Assembly: GCA_036562635.1 (NCBI GenBank)
Contig: DATCJU010000107.1
Coordinates: 1 to 13,767 of the forward strand
Origin: DATCJU01 sp036562635
GTDB lineage: Bacteria; Actinomycetota; Actinomycetes; Mycobacteriales; Pseudonocardiaceae
Direction: 5' to 3'
DNA length: 13,767 nucleotides
The notes beneath the pieces are model-generated. The model did no database searches, was not told the DNA's origin, and worked only from the letters and a program-made list of their open reading frames with translations. The translations under genes were made by a program, and so were the position numbers. Positions 7,067 to 13,597 of this stretch are shown here, piece after piece (the first letter of the stretch is position 1; the number at the start of each line of letters is the position of its first letter).

Positions 7067-7654
7067 TCAGAACGGCACGTTCAGACAGGCCAGCCGGGCC
7101 CCGGCCATGCCCGCCTCACCCGGCCCGGTGAGCGTGTGGTGCTCGTGGATCACCACCGAGCGGGGCCGCCGGTCGTCGGGGAACCGCCAGGCCACCTTGG
7201 ACGCCGAGAGTCCCTCACCCTCCTCGTTGGTGGTGAAGTCCAGCCAGATCTCGTTCTCCGGGTTGGCGTACTCCGGGTCGACCGAGGGGCCCGGCTTGGG
7301 GTCCTGCACGTACTGGAAGTGCGGGCCGGCGTCGTCACCGCTGGCGCCGCACTCGCCCACGTGGACGTGCGCCCCGTACTCCCGCTCGGGGACCAGCCCC
7401 CGCACCGCGAGCACCACGCGGGTGCCGCCCTCGGAGGTGCGGGAGGACAACACCCCGATCTGGGCGCCGACCGGCACCAGCACGGTGTCGTACGTGATCG
7501 CGTCCGCGTCCTCCCGATACGTCTCGAATTCGCCCTGGGCGACGACGAAACCCGGGGGAAGGGGTGGCGCCTCCTGTTCCGGGGCCGCCGTGGCGGGAAA
7601 GGCGATCGCGGTGAGTGCTGCTGTGGCTACGGCTGCGATACAGGTTCGGCGCAT
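7067..7654 (-). CDS. Secreted copper-only superoxide dismutase-like protein (SodC family)
   Basis: The 195-residue product has a clear Sec signal peptide (MRRTCIAAVATAALTAIAFPATAA, cleavage near residue 24) and a Cu/Zn-SOD beta-barrel domain. The copper ligands are recognisable: His 96 and His 98 in YGAHVHVGEC, His 112 in GPHF and His 170 in VVIHEHHT. Cys 102 and Cys 190 sit where the family's disulfide is formed. The zinc loop is not: the usual HGxxxxxRHxGD pattern is replaced by a stretch containing DPEYANPENEIWLDF, with no histidines. The protein is therefore probably a copper-only SOD or a copper protein derived from one, acting outside the membrane. The start at 7654 gives the cleanest signal peptide; a GTG at 7690 in the same frame would add 12 residues, and neither has a well-spaced ribosome site. 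It is divergent from the EamA gene. Confidence 0.85.
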   Translation of the reverse strand: MRRTCIAAVATAALTAIAFPATAAPEQEAPPLPPGFVVAQGEFETYREDADAITYDTVLVPVGAQIGVLSSRTSEGGTRVVLAVRGLVPEREYGAHVHVGECGASGDDAGPHFQYVQDPKPGPSVDPEYANPENEIWLDFTTNEEGEGLSASKVAWRFPDDRRPRSVVIHEHHTLTGPGEAGMAGARLACLNVPF

Positions 7655-7808
7655 ATCTCCGACAGTGGCCGAGAGTCCGTATGGGCGCACTCCCAGTCAC
7701 CCGGACAACTCATTCGTATCCACCGTCCGGTGGGGCGGAAATGAAACAGAAATCGATCTGCGGCCCGCGCATGAACCACACGACCCGGGACATCGATACG
7801 GTGATGCG
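7655..7808. promoter_or_regulatory. Divergent promoter region, SOD-like gene and eamA-type gene
   Basis: This 154-bp stretch must hold both promoters. It contains the hairpin CCACCG/CGGTGG (7720-7733, 2-nt loop). For the forward gene, TACGGT at 7797-7802 fits the actinobacterial -10 pattern TANNNT and lies 6 bp before the GTG start, consistent with a leaderless transcript; no good -35 was found. Confidence 0.35.
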
Positions 7809-8759
7809 GTGTCGAACGCTCGAGCAGGTGAGCAGGGGTCGCGGCGGGTCGACCGCACCTGGCTGGTGGCCGGTGCGGCGGCGCTGTGGGGAACCGACGG
7901 ACTGTTGCGCAAACCCCTCGCCGACACCCTGCCCGCGGCCAGCGTGGTGTTCTGGGAGCACGTGCTGGTGGTGCTGCTGCTGGCGCCCTGGCTGCCTCGG
8001 GCGCTGCGGGCGTTCCGCACGTGCTCGGCCCGGGAGCGGTGGGCGATGGTGGCCATCGGGGTGGGGTCGTCCGCGGTGGCGACCGCCCTGTTCACCACGG
8101 CGTTCCGCCTCGGCGACCCGGTGACCCCGCTGGTGCTGCAGAAGCTGCAGCCGGTGTTCGCGGTGCTGGCCGCCTTCCTGCTGCTCGGGGAGCGGTTGCG
8201 GCCCGGGTACCTGCTGTTCGCGCTGCCGGCGCTGCTCGGCGCCTGGCTGCTGACCTTCCCCGACCCGTTGAGTGTGCGGGTGGCCGCCGCCCAGGCTGCA
8301 GCGCTCGCGCTGGGGGCGGCGGCGCTGTGGGCCGCGGGCACCGTGCTGGGACGGCTGGTGAGCACCCGGCTCTCCCCCCTGGACACCACGGTGCTGCGCT
8401 TCGCCTTCGGCCTGCCCGCCTCGGCGGTGGTGCTGGTCGCGCAGGGCGCGCCGGTGCGGGTGGGCTGGGACAACGCGCTGGGCCTGGTGCTGCTCGCCCT
8501 GGTGCCGGGGCTGTTGGCCCTGCGGCTGTACTACGTGGGGCTCCGGTCCACCCCCGCGTCGCGGGCGACCCTGGCCGAGCTGGCCTTCCCGGCCACCGCG
8601 GCCCTGATCGGGGTGGGGCTGCTCGACACCCACCTCACGCCCACGCAGTGGCTCGGGTTCGCGCTGGTCGTCGGCGCGGTGACCGCACTCGGCTGGCACG
8701 AACGGGTGGCCCGGAAACCCGCGGTGGTGGTGCGCTCCCCGGAGCCCACGGTGGCCTGA
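7809..8759 (+). CDS. EamA-family (DMT superfamily) membrane transporter
   Basis: The protein is a probable metabolite or drug exporter of the drug/metabolite transporter superfamily; the substrate cannot be told from sequence. The 316 residues form about ten membrane helices in two EamA repeats. The first repeat runs from WLVAGAAALWGTDGLLRKPL, which carries the characteristic Trp-Gly after helix 1, to LLGAWLLTF and includes QKLQPVFAVLAAFLLLGERL, the hallmark end of the first half. The second begins at AAALALGAAALWAAGTVLGRL and ends with ELAFPATAALIGVGLLDTHLTPTQWLGFALVVGAV. The GTG at 7809 is the last start that precedes helix 1; it lacks a ribosome site and may be leaderless. Its unit appears monocistronic, with 75 bp to the next gene. 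Confidence 0.9.
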   Translation: MSNARAGEQGSRRVDRTWLVAGAAALWGTDGLLRKPLADTLPAASVVFWEHVLVVLLLAPWLPRALRAFRTCSARERWAMVAIGVGSSAVATALFTTAFRLGDPVTPLVLQKLQPVFAVLAAFLLLGERLRPGYLLFALPALLGAWLLTFPDPLSVRVAAAQAAALALGAAALWAAGTVLGRLVSTRLSPLDTTVLRFAFGLPASAVVLVAQGAPVRVGWDNALGLVLLALVPGLLALRLYYVGLRSTPASRATLAELAFPATAALIGVGLLDTHLTPTQWLGFALVVGAVTALGWHERVARKPAVVVRSPEPTVA

Positions 8760-8834
8760 GGGTTTGCTCCTTCCCGGGGAGCGGTACCCGCATAGCACGA
8801 ACGGGTGAATGTCGGGGTGCCGGGAGGTGGTGCG

Positions 8835-9470
8835 GTGAGCGGGCCCGAGGAATCGCACCAGCAGCGGCTCGCCCGCAACGTCAACGAGCTCCTCCAGGAG
8901 CTGCGGGTGGCGCAGACCGGCGTCCAGATCCTGTTCGTCTTCCTGCTGTCGGTCGCGTTCACCGAGCGGTTCGAGGAGGCCACCCGGTTCCAGCAGGACG
9001 TGCACTTCGTGACCACCCTGCTGGCCGCGGGCTCGTCCGCACTGCTGATCGCACCGGCCGCCTGGCACCGGATCCTGTTCCGACGCGGGCAGCGGGAGAT
9101 GCTGGTGCGCTACGGCAACACCTTCGCCGTGCTCGGGCTGGCCCTGCTCGCCGCGGCACTCACCGGGGTGGTCCTGCTCGTCGCCGACGTGGTGTGGGGT
9201 GGCTGGCGGGCCGTGCTGGTGACCGTCCTCGCCGGGCTGGCCTACGGGCTGCTGTGGTTCCTGGCACCCCTGCTGCGCCGACGTGCCCTCGACCGCGGCC
9301 GGCCCCGGCACACCGACGCCGAGCGGGAGGACGGGCCGGAGGACGACGACCCGACGACGGGCGACGAGCTGGATGACGAACCGGACGAACCGGACGGGGA
9401 GGGCGGCCCGGCGGGGGACGGGCGACCGGCCGGCACCGGGTGCGGCCCGGGTCAGCGCGAGCGGGTGTAG
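8835..9470 (+). CDS. DUF6328-like integral membrane protein
   Basis: Family function is unknown. The 211-residue product shows the pattern I associate with DUF6328: a helical start NVNELLQELRVAQTGVQILFVFLLSVAFTERF leading into membrane helix 1, then helices at about 58-82, 97-121 and 126-148, followed by a cytoplasmic tail (about 150-211) that is very rich in Asp, Glu and Gly. The GTG at 8835 follows GGGAGG at 7 nt and is much better supported than the ATG-like start at 8805. The gene overlaps the 3' end of the convergent CobW gene by 19 bp. The acidic tail is not typical of enzyme domains and may be just a spacer. Confidence 0.8.
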   Translation: MSGPEESHQQRLARNVNELLQELRVAQTGVQILFVFLLSVAFTERFEEATRFQQDVHFVTTLLAAGSSALLIAPAAWHRILFRRGQREMLVRYGNTFAVLGLALLAAALTGVVLLVADVVWGGWRAVLVTVLAGLAYGLLWFLAPLLRRRALDRGRPRHTDAEREDGPEDDDPTTGDELDDEPDEPDGEGGPAGDGRPAGTGCGPGQRERV

Positions 9471-10477
9471 CGCAGGACGGGCAGCATGTCGAGCGGTTCG
9501 ACGCGTGCCGGGTCCTCGGCCACACAGTCGGCCAACGCGCCCCGGAGCTCCTCCGCCCGCAGGTCCGTGCCGATCAGCACCAGCTGGGTGCGGCGGGGCT
9601 CGCCCTCGGCCCAGCGGGTCCGCTGGAAGCGGGCGTAGTTGCCGACGGTGTGCAGGACGAACTTCTGCCGGTGCCCGCGGACCCCGAAGTGGACGAACCC
9701 CTTCATCCGGTACAGCTCCGCGGGACGGCCGTGCAGGAAGTCCATGAACCGGCGCGGGTGCAGTGGCCGGTCGCTGGTGAACTCGACGCTGGTGTAGGCG
9801 GTGTGCGCGTGCCGGTCGTGATCCTCCTCCAGCAGGTCCTCCAGCGAGAGCTGCCGCGCCACCGGCTCCCGCTCCGGCCGGGTCCGCCGGTCGAACAACA
9901 GGGCGGGGTCGACGCGGCCGTGCGTGGTGGGCAGGACCGGTCGGCCGCCGCTGAGCTCGCGGACGGTCGCCACCAGGCGGTCCCGTTCCTCCGGGGCGAG
10001 CCGGTCGGTCTTGTTCAGCACCACCAGGTCGGCGATGCGCAGGTGCCGGGCCAGCTCCGGGTGGCGTTCCCGGGTCCGCTCGAACTCGGCGCCGTCCACG
10101 ACCTCGACCAGGCCGCCGTACTCGATGCGCCGGTTCTCGCTGGCCAGCAGCATCCGGATCATGGCGGGCGGCTCGGCCAGGCCGCTCGCCTCGATGACGA
10201 CGACGTCGATCCCGGCGCTCGGCCGGGAGAGCTGGGCCAGCACGGTGTCCAGGCCCTCGGTGTCGGTGACGCAGCACAGGCAGCCGTTGCCCAGGGACAC
10301 CATGGAGTCGACCTGCCCGGCCACCGCCATGGCGTCGACGTTGATGCTCCCGAAGTCGTTGACCACCACGCCGATCCGGGTGCCCCGGCCGGCGCGCAGC
10401 AGGTGGTTGAGCAGCGTGGTCTTCCCCGAGCCCAGGAAACCCGCGATGACGACGACCGGGATCCGGCTCCCCGCCAC
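9452..10477 (-). CDS. CobW/COG0523-family metal-binding GTPase
   Basis: Members are GTP-dependent metallochaperones, mostly for zinc or cobalt. The 341-residue product shows Walker A GFLGSGKTT (13-21), the family's metal-binding CxCC motif in NGCLCCVT (66-69), the Walker B-like IEASGLAEP (95-103), the guanine-specificity motif NKTD (155-158), a His-rich linker HDRHAH, and a CobW C-terminal domain ending in QLVLIGTDL and the following helix. The GTG at 10477 follows GGGAGGAG at correct spacing and is two codons before the usual SRIPVVVIAGF start. No cobalamin gene is nearby and I saw no obvious Zur palindrome upstream, so the metal cannot be assigned. Its 3' end overlaps the DUF6328-like gene. 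Confidence 0.92.
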   Translation of the reverse strand: MAGSRIPVVVIAGFLGSGKTTLLNHLLRAGRGTRIGVVVNDFGSINVDAMAVAGQVDSMVSLGNGCLCCVTDTEGLDTVLAQLSRPSAGIDVVVIEASGLAEPPAMIRMLLASENRRIEYGGLVEVVDGAEFERTRERHPELARHLRIADLVVLNKTDRLAPEERDRLVATVRELSGGRPVLPTTHGRVDPALLFDRRTRPEREPVARQLSLEDLLEEDHDRHAHTAYTSVEFTSDRPLHPRRFMDFLHGRPAELYRMKGFVHFGVRGHRQKFVLHTVGNYARFQRTRWAEGEPRRTQLVLIGTDLRAEELRGALADCVAEDPARVEPLDMLPVLRYTRSR

Positions 10478-10626
10478 GTGACTCCTCCCGACACGTCCCG
10501 ACCTGTTCCGGCTCCGCGCGCCGGCCGCCCCGGGCGGGCCGGGACGGGCGCGCACCCCGCCATCATGTCCGGCGGTGGGAGCACGCGACGGCCCGGCCCG
10601 GGACCCGGGTGGTCGGGGTGGGTGTC

Positions 10627-11145
10627 TCAGACCATGTACTGGTCGTGGCGCCGGTAGAGCTCGGTCCACTCCTCGGGGGTGAGCTGTCGGCCTTCAGCGG
10701 CGATCGCCGCCAGCTCCTCGAAGTACCCCTCCCGCGGCGCCCCGGGGGTGAACAGGATCAGCATCGACGCCGGGGCACCGGACTCGTTACGGAAGCCGTG
10801 GATCCCGCCCGGCGGCACGTGCAGGAAGTCACCCGCGTTGGCCTCGACCCAGCGCCGCCCGTCGTACAGCCGCATGGTGCCGGAGAGGACGAAGAACGAC
10901 TCGGTGATCGTCCGGTGGAAGTGCGGGGAGGCCCCGCCCTGCTCGGGACCCATGTCCCAGCGGTACAGCCCGAAGTCCCCACCGGTGGTGGCTCCGGTGC
11001 CGAGGTAGTGCACCCGCGTGCCCACGGTGCCCGCCCGGCGGATGACCAGGTCGGGCGGGCTGTCCGCGCGCCGGATCGTCGCGCTCGGCTCACCGACTTC
11101 CCCGTGGTAGCGGGGCTGCGGGTACGTCGCGTCGGGGAAGGACAT
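10627..11145 (-). CDS. Small cupin-domain protein
   Basis: The 172-residue product is a single-domain cupin with an intact metal site. Motif 1 is in GGASPHFHRTITESFFVLSG (His 75, His 77, Glu 82) and motif 2 in GDFLHVPPGGIHGFRN (His 116). Such proteins bind Fe, Mn or Ni and act as dioxygenases, isomerases or small-molecule sensors; nothing here selects among these. The C-terminal region ends in LTPEEWTELYRRHDQYMV, a helix often seen in stand-alone actinobacterial cupins. The ATG at 11145 follows AGAGGAGG at close spacing. It lies 149 bp upstream of the CobW gene on the same strand, too far to assume one operon. Confidence 0.88.
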   Translation of the reverse strand: MSFPDATYPQPRYHGEVGEPSATIRRADSPPDLVIRRAGTVGTRVHYLGTGATTGGDFGLYRWDMGPEQGGASPHFHRTITESFFVLSGTMRLYDGRRWVEANAGDFLHVPPGGIHGFRNESGAPASMLILFTPGAPREGYFEELAAIAAEGRQLTPEEWTELYRRHDQYMV

Positions 11146-11236
11146 GGGGCCTCCTCTCGGCCGTGTCGGTCGGTCCATGATCGGGTGTCGGGCGGGCGTG
11201 CGGTACCGGATCGGCCACGCCGTGGGACCGGACACC

Positions 11237-11266
11237 TGAACGCGGGGTTGGGCTGATCGGTACTCT
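11237..11266 (+). promoter_or_regulatory. Probable tRNA-Lys promoter
   Basis: TACTCT at 11261-11266 resembles a -10 box and lies 6 bp before the mature tRNA end; TGAACG at 11237-11242 could be a -35 box with an 18-bp spacer. The fit is modest. Confidence 0.35.
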
Positions 11267-11272
11267 GTTCGT

Positions 11273-11348
11273 GGGCCACTAGCTCAACTGGCAGAGCAGC
11301 GGACTTTTAATCCGCGGGTTCAGGGTTCGAGCCCCTGGTGGCCCACCA
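11273..11348 (+). tRNA. tRNA-Lys (anticodon UUU), CCA encoded
   Basis: The full cloverleaf can be folded: acceptor GGGCCAC (11273-11279) with GTGGCCC (11338-11344), D-stem GCTC/GAGC, anticodon stem GCGGA/TCCGC around the loop CTTTTAA with TTT at 11306-11308, variable GGGTT, T-stem CAGGG/CCCTG around TTCGAGC, discriminator A and encoded CCA (11346-11348). It is followed at once by an integrase gene and is the likely attachment target of the element to its right. Confidence 0.97.
11321..11348 (+). other. Candidate attachment-site core (3' end of tRNA-Lys)
   Basis: Tyrosine integrases of actinobacterial elements commonly recombine in the T-arm and acceptor of a tRNA gene and restore it. The integrase stop lies 8 bp past the CCA, the classic arrangement. 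The exact core cannot be set because the matching second copy is not in this window. Confidence 0.45.
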
Positions 11349-11355
11349 AGGCTTC

Positions 11356-12443
11356 TTAGCCTGCTGACCTGTGGAAACGGTCCAGGTGGATGATCTTCGT
11401 CCCACCGGTGTCCTTGCCATCGTGGGACAGATGTGGGACAGACCCGGCCGGATCGGGGGTCGTGGGGCGGGTCAGGGCCGCCGCGACCGCCCCCCACCGG
11501 GGGTCTTGCTCGGCCATCTGAGCGATGGCCGCCGCCAGGCCGTCGGCGGAGAGCGGGGCCGGGGAGGACACCGCTGGGACCGGGGCGGCCGGGGTGGCAG
11601 TCACGCCCCGCAGGACGTTCCGCACGGTGTCCCACTGACTGTCCGCCAGGTGGGCGTAGCGCTGGGTGGTGCCGATGAACTGGTGACCCAGCAGCGCCTG
11701 GATCTGCTCGGTCTTGACGCCGTTCTGCACCAGCCATGAGGCGTAGGTGTGCCTCAGGTCATGGGGGGTGACGTCGGGGAGCCCCGCCGCCTGGACCATG
11801 GGGTCCCACAGTTCCCGCCGGAAGTTGTGGTACTCCCACGCGGTCCCCTGGCGGGTGGCGAACAGCAGGTGACCGCCGCAGGGCTTGCCGCCGCGGTGCT
11901 TGGCGCGGCAGGGGATGGGCGGGTGGTCCCGCATCCACTGCTCCAGGCGTGCGGCGAACTCCGGGGTGATGGGGATGCCGCGGCGGTGCCGGCTCTTCGG
12001 GTAGGGCTTGATGACTCCGCCCTCGTCGGCTACTTCCTGGATGACGATGCGGAGCTGTTGGACGTTGATTCGCTCGCGGTGCAGCCCTGCTAGCTCGCCC
12101 CACCGCCCGCCCGTGTTGGCCGCCAGTTCGACGAACAACCGGGCGGTGTCATTGGGGCACTGGTGCGTAGCCGGGCGTACTCCTCCCGGGTCAAGAACCG
12201 CTCGTCGGGCGGGTTGAGCTTGGGGAGCTTGATTCGTGAGCACGGGTTGGCCGGGATACGTCCGGCGACCATGGCTGCGGCCAACAACGCGGAGAACACC
12301 CGACAGATCTTGATGACGCTGCTCGGGGACAGGTACTCGTCGGTGTTCTCCTTCCACTGCTGGGGGCCGACATGGCGGCCGATGCCCTTGGGGGCGCTGC
12401 GGGTCTTGGGGTCGTGGTGAGGTTGTTGACCCACTCCTGGACG
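11356..12443 (-). pseudogene. Tyrosine recombinase (integrase), frameshifted and N-terminally truncated
   Basis: Three reading frames together give one phage-type integrase. From upstream: VQEWVNNLTTT, then PKTRSAPKG through SSVIKICRVFSALLAAAMVAGRIPANP to LTREEYARLRTSAP (the SAM-like core-binding domain), then NDTARLFVELAANTG to the end (catalytic domain). Both changes of frame are -1 at the same hexamer CCCCAA, at 12405-12411 and 12152-12157 in forward coordinates; one extra C at each would restore the frame. The catalytic residues remain: Arg in TGGRWGEL, Lys in PKSRHRRGIPI, HDLRHT, LLGHQ and Tyr in TTQRYAHL. The N-terminal arm-binding part (some 60 residues in relatives) is missing; upstream of VQEW the DNA belongs to a forward-strand gene. 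The product is probably inactive. The stop lies 8 bp from tRNA-Lys. Confidence 0.88.
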
Positions 12444-12568
12444 CCTTGGCCGACAAGGTGGCCGAGCGGATCGCCGACCAGGTGGCGGTGCGGGTCGCGG
12501 ACATCCTCGGCGAGCGGCTGGCCCTGGCCGCGGCCACGCTGCGCCCCGGGGCGGAGGTGCGAGCATGA
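12431..12568 (+). pseudogene. 3' remnant of a phage-type gene
   Basis: The last 45 codons of a helical protein are visible, LLDALADKVAERIADQ and on to LRPGAEVRA, ending in TGA 12566-12568. No start codon with a ribosome site exists and the frame runs back into integrase sequence, so the 5' part has been lost. The stop overlaps the next start as ATGA, the usual sign of coupled phage genes. Residues 7-26 are a four-residue repeat A-(D/E)-x-(V/I). I do not recognise a specific family. Confidence 0.6.
12449..12508 (+). repeat. Five degenerate 12-bp tandem units in the phage-gene remnant
   Basis: Units begin at 12449, 12461, 12473, 12485 and 12497 and encode ADKV, AERI, ADQV, AVRV and ADIL. The repeat is coding and would give one long amphipathic helix. 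Confidence 0.6.
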
Positions 12569-12855
12569 GCGATGGCCTTGTGTCCCGGCTGCGTACCTGG
12601 GTGCCCTACGCCTGGGGCGCAGCCTTGGCCTGGCTGGTCGGCCACGGGCTGCCCACCGGTCTGGCTGATGCGCTCGGCCCGCTCGGCGAGGCCGTGCTCT
12701 ACCCCCTCGCCGCGCTGGGGGTGTACGAGCTGGCCCGTCGACTCGAAGCCCAGCCGTGGGCGCCGGCCTGGCTGGTGCGGCTGCTGCTCGGCTCGACCCA
12801 CCAGCCGACCTACTCGCCGCCGCCCGCCACGTCCAACGCTGATCCGCACCGATGA
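12565..12855 (+). CDS. Small phage-type membrane protein (holin-like candidate)
   Basis: The 96-residue protein begins with a basic amphipathic segment (LVSRLRTW), has two hydrophobic stretches (WVPYAWGAALAWLVGHGLP, about 12-30, and AVLYPLAALGVYELA, about 43-57) and ends APAWLVRLLLGSTHQPTY plus a proline-rich tail. This layout, with the conserved-looking LRTWVPYAWGAALAWL and WLVRLLLGS, resembles small membrane proteins I have seen in actinobacterial phages and prophages, sometimes placed near tail or lysis genes. A holin role is inference. The ATG overlaps the stop of the upstream remnant (ATGA). The stop codon sits inside the base of a strong hairpin. The frame is intact, but the promoter was probably lost with the upstream genes. 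Confidence 0.7.
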   Translation: MSDGLVSRLRTWVPYAWGAALAWLVGHGLPTGLADALGPLGEAVLYPLAALGVYELARRLEAQPWAPAWLVRLLLGSTHQPTYSPPPATSNADPHR

Positions 12856-12894
12856 CGAAACCCCCGCACCCGAACCGGGTGCGGGGGTTTCGTC
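12854..12894. terminator. Strong bidirectional terminator
   Basis: A perfect 18-bp stem (12854-12871 with 12877-12894) closes on the 5-nt loop GAACC. The stem has ACCCCCGCACCC against GGGTGCGGGGGT, with AAA and TTT outside on both sides. It begins in the stop codon of the forward membrane-protein gene and lies 5 bp past the stop of the reverse operon, so it ends both. Confidence 0.93.
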
Positions 12895-12899
12895 GTTCA

Positions 12900-13124
12900 T
12901 TAGGCCGACACGAGATCATGCTTGGTGACGATCTGCTCCGGCTCGGCTGGGTTGTCACCGCCCGGCGGCGCGGTCCCCACCACCCTCAGGTAGACGACCT
13001 GGTCGCCCGTGGTGATCTTCAGGTCGGTCAGGCCCGGATTAACCTCGTACTCCTCGACCTGGGTGATGTCGGGGTGCTGGTCTAGCTGCTCGGCGAGCCA
13101 GGTTTTGAACCGGGGAATCCTCAC
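12900..13124 (-). CDS. Small protein of unknown function, paralogue of 13263-13502
   Basis: I do not recognise the family. The 74-residue product starts RIPRFKTWLAEQLDQHPDITQVEEYE, a helix followed by a strand, then has strands DLKITTGD and VVYLRVVGTAPPGGDN, and a short polar tail. The GTG at 13124 follows AGAGGAGA at good spacing. It is the last gene of a three-gene operon, 10 bp after the zinc-ribbon gene, and ends in TAA next to the hairpin at 12854-12894. It aligns by eye with the first gene of the operon: R-x-x-x-x-x-x-x-x-E-x-x-x-Q then HP-(D/E)-I, E-x-YE, and a valine-rich strand LRV-(V/E)-G. No membrane or nucleic-acid motif is visible. A protein-binding role is possible but unsupported. 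Confidence 0.7.
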   Translation of the reverse strand: MRIPRFKTWLAEQLDQHPDITQVEEYEVNPGLTDLKITTGDQVVYLRVVGTAPPGGDNPAEPEQIVTKHDLVSA

Positions 13125-13134
13125 GCGTTCTCCT

Positions 13135-13263
13135 CTAGTTGGCGGGACGTCCCGTGCCAGGGCACGTCTCACGGCTACCCGGTAGTTGGTGGTAGTTGGC
13201 GTTGCCGTTCGTAGTGCCCACCCGCTGCCCGCACACCGAGCAAGTACCGACGCCGGTCTCCAT
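13135..13263 (-). CDS. 42-residue zinc-ribbon-like protein
   Basis: A very short but well-supported gene. It encodes METGVGTCSVCGQRVGTT followed by NGNANYHQLPGSRE and TCPGTGRPAN. The CxxC pair (Cys 8, Cys 11) with His 25 and Cys 34 could make one zinc site. The ATG at 13263 shares its A with the TGA of the upstream gene (TGATG) and GGAGG lies 7 nt before it, so translation is coupled. The TAG is directly followed by the GAGGAGA ribosome site of the third gene. Similar one-knuckle zinc ribbons are common among small phage and plasmid proteins; the target is unknown. Confidence 0.68.
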   Translation of the reverse strand: METGVGTCSVCGQRVGTTNGNANYHQLPGSRETCPGTGRPAN

Positions 13264-13502
13264 CACAGCACCTCCGACGGCAACTGGTAGTCCGGGTGCC
13301 GAGGAACTCCCTTGCCCTCGACACGCAGCACGTTGATGAACGCGGCCGCACCGGAAGCGAAGCTCACCTTCACCCCCACCGGCTTGGTGCTGTGCAGCCC
13401 CGCTTCCTCGTAGGTCTCGGCTCGCAGGATCTCGGGGTGATCCGACTGGTTGATCAGCTCCGTGATGGTCTTTTCCAGCTCGCGCACCCGCATGGCGGGC
13501 AT
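13263..13502 (-). CDS. Small protein of unknown function, first gene of the three-gene operon
   Basis: The 79-residue product begins MPAMRVRELEKTITELINQ, an amphipathic helix, then SDHPEILRAETYEEAG, then beta-like segments VGVKVSFASG and AAFINVLRVEGKG, and ends PRHPDYQLPSEVL. The ATG at 13502 follows AGAGGGTGA. An alternative ATG three codons later lacks a ribosome site. It appears to be a paralogue of the third gene of the same operon, with the helix, the HP-x-I...E-x-YE centre and the LRV-x-G strand in common. I do not know the family. Three operator-like repeats lie just upstream, suggesting repression. Confidence 0.72.
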   Translation of the reverse strand: MPAMRVRELEKTITELINQSDHPEILRAETYEEAGLHSTKPVGVKVSFASGAAAFINVLRVEGKGVPRHPDYQLPSEVL

Positions 13503-13517
13503 ACTCTCACCCTCTTA

Positions 13518-13597
13518 CAGTGATCACATCACCCCCTCGTAACCACTGCGCAGTGATCAACTAGCCCCTTGGGGAAGCCACTACGCAGTGATCAACT
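13518..13597. promoter_or_regulatory. Operator-like repeats upstream of the three-gene operon
   Basis: CAGTGATCA occurs at 13518-13526, 13551-13559 and 13586-13594, spaced 33 and 35 bp. Around the last two, 20-bp copies CCACTGCGCAGTGATCAACT (13543-13562) and CCACTACGCAGTGATCAACT (13578-13597) differ at one base. The first of these holds the perfect 12-bp palindrome CACTGCGCAGTG. The spacing is near three helical turns, so one face of the DNA is marked, and the array lies 16 to 95 bp before the first start codon. Regulator binding is inferred. Confidence 0.65.

Noticed and set aside
5892..7800. Upstream 640 codons of a 955-codon forward frame that includes the EamA protein
   Set aside because: This part is antisense to dusB and to the SOD-like gene and shows no domain; only the segment from 7809 on has membrane helices and EamA motifs.
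8766..8782. Small hairpin GCTCC/GGAGC after the EamA gene
   Set aside because: Only 5 bp with no T run; too weak to call a terminator in GC-rich DNA.
7710..10277. 855-codon open frame on the reverse strand
   Set aside because: It runs antisense to the EamA and DUF6328-like genes and out of frame through the CobW gene; the composition is Gln/His/Gly/Arg-rich without recognisable domains.
10591..10609. CCCGGGACCCGGG between the cupin and CobW genes
   Set aside because: Two adjacent short GC palindromes are expected by chance at this base composition.
12444..12900. Reverse-strand open frames extending the integrase toward 12900 or 12958
   Set aside because: They are antisense to the forward phage-type genes; the integrase similarity stops at VQEW near 12443 and the extension has no arm-binding domain.
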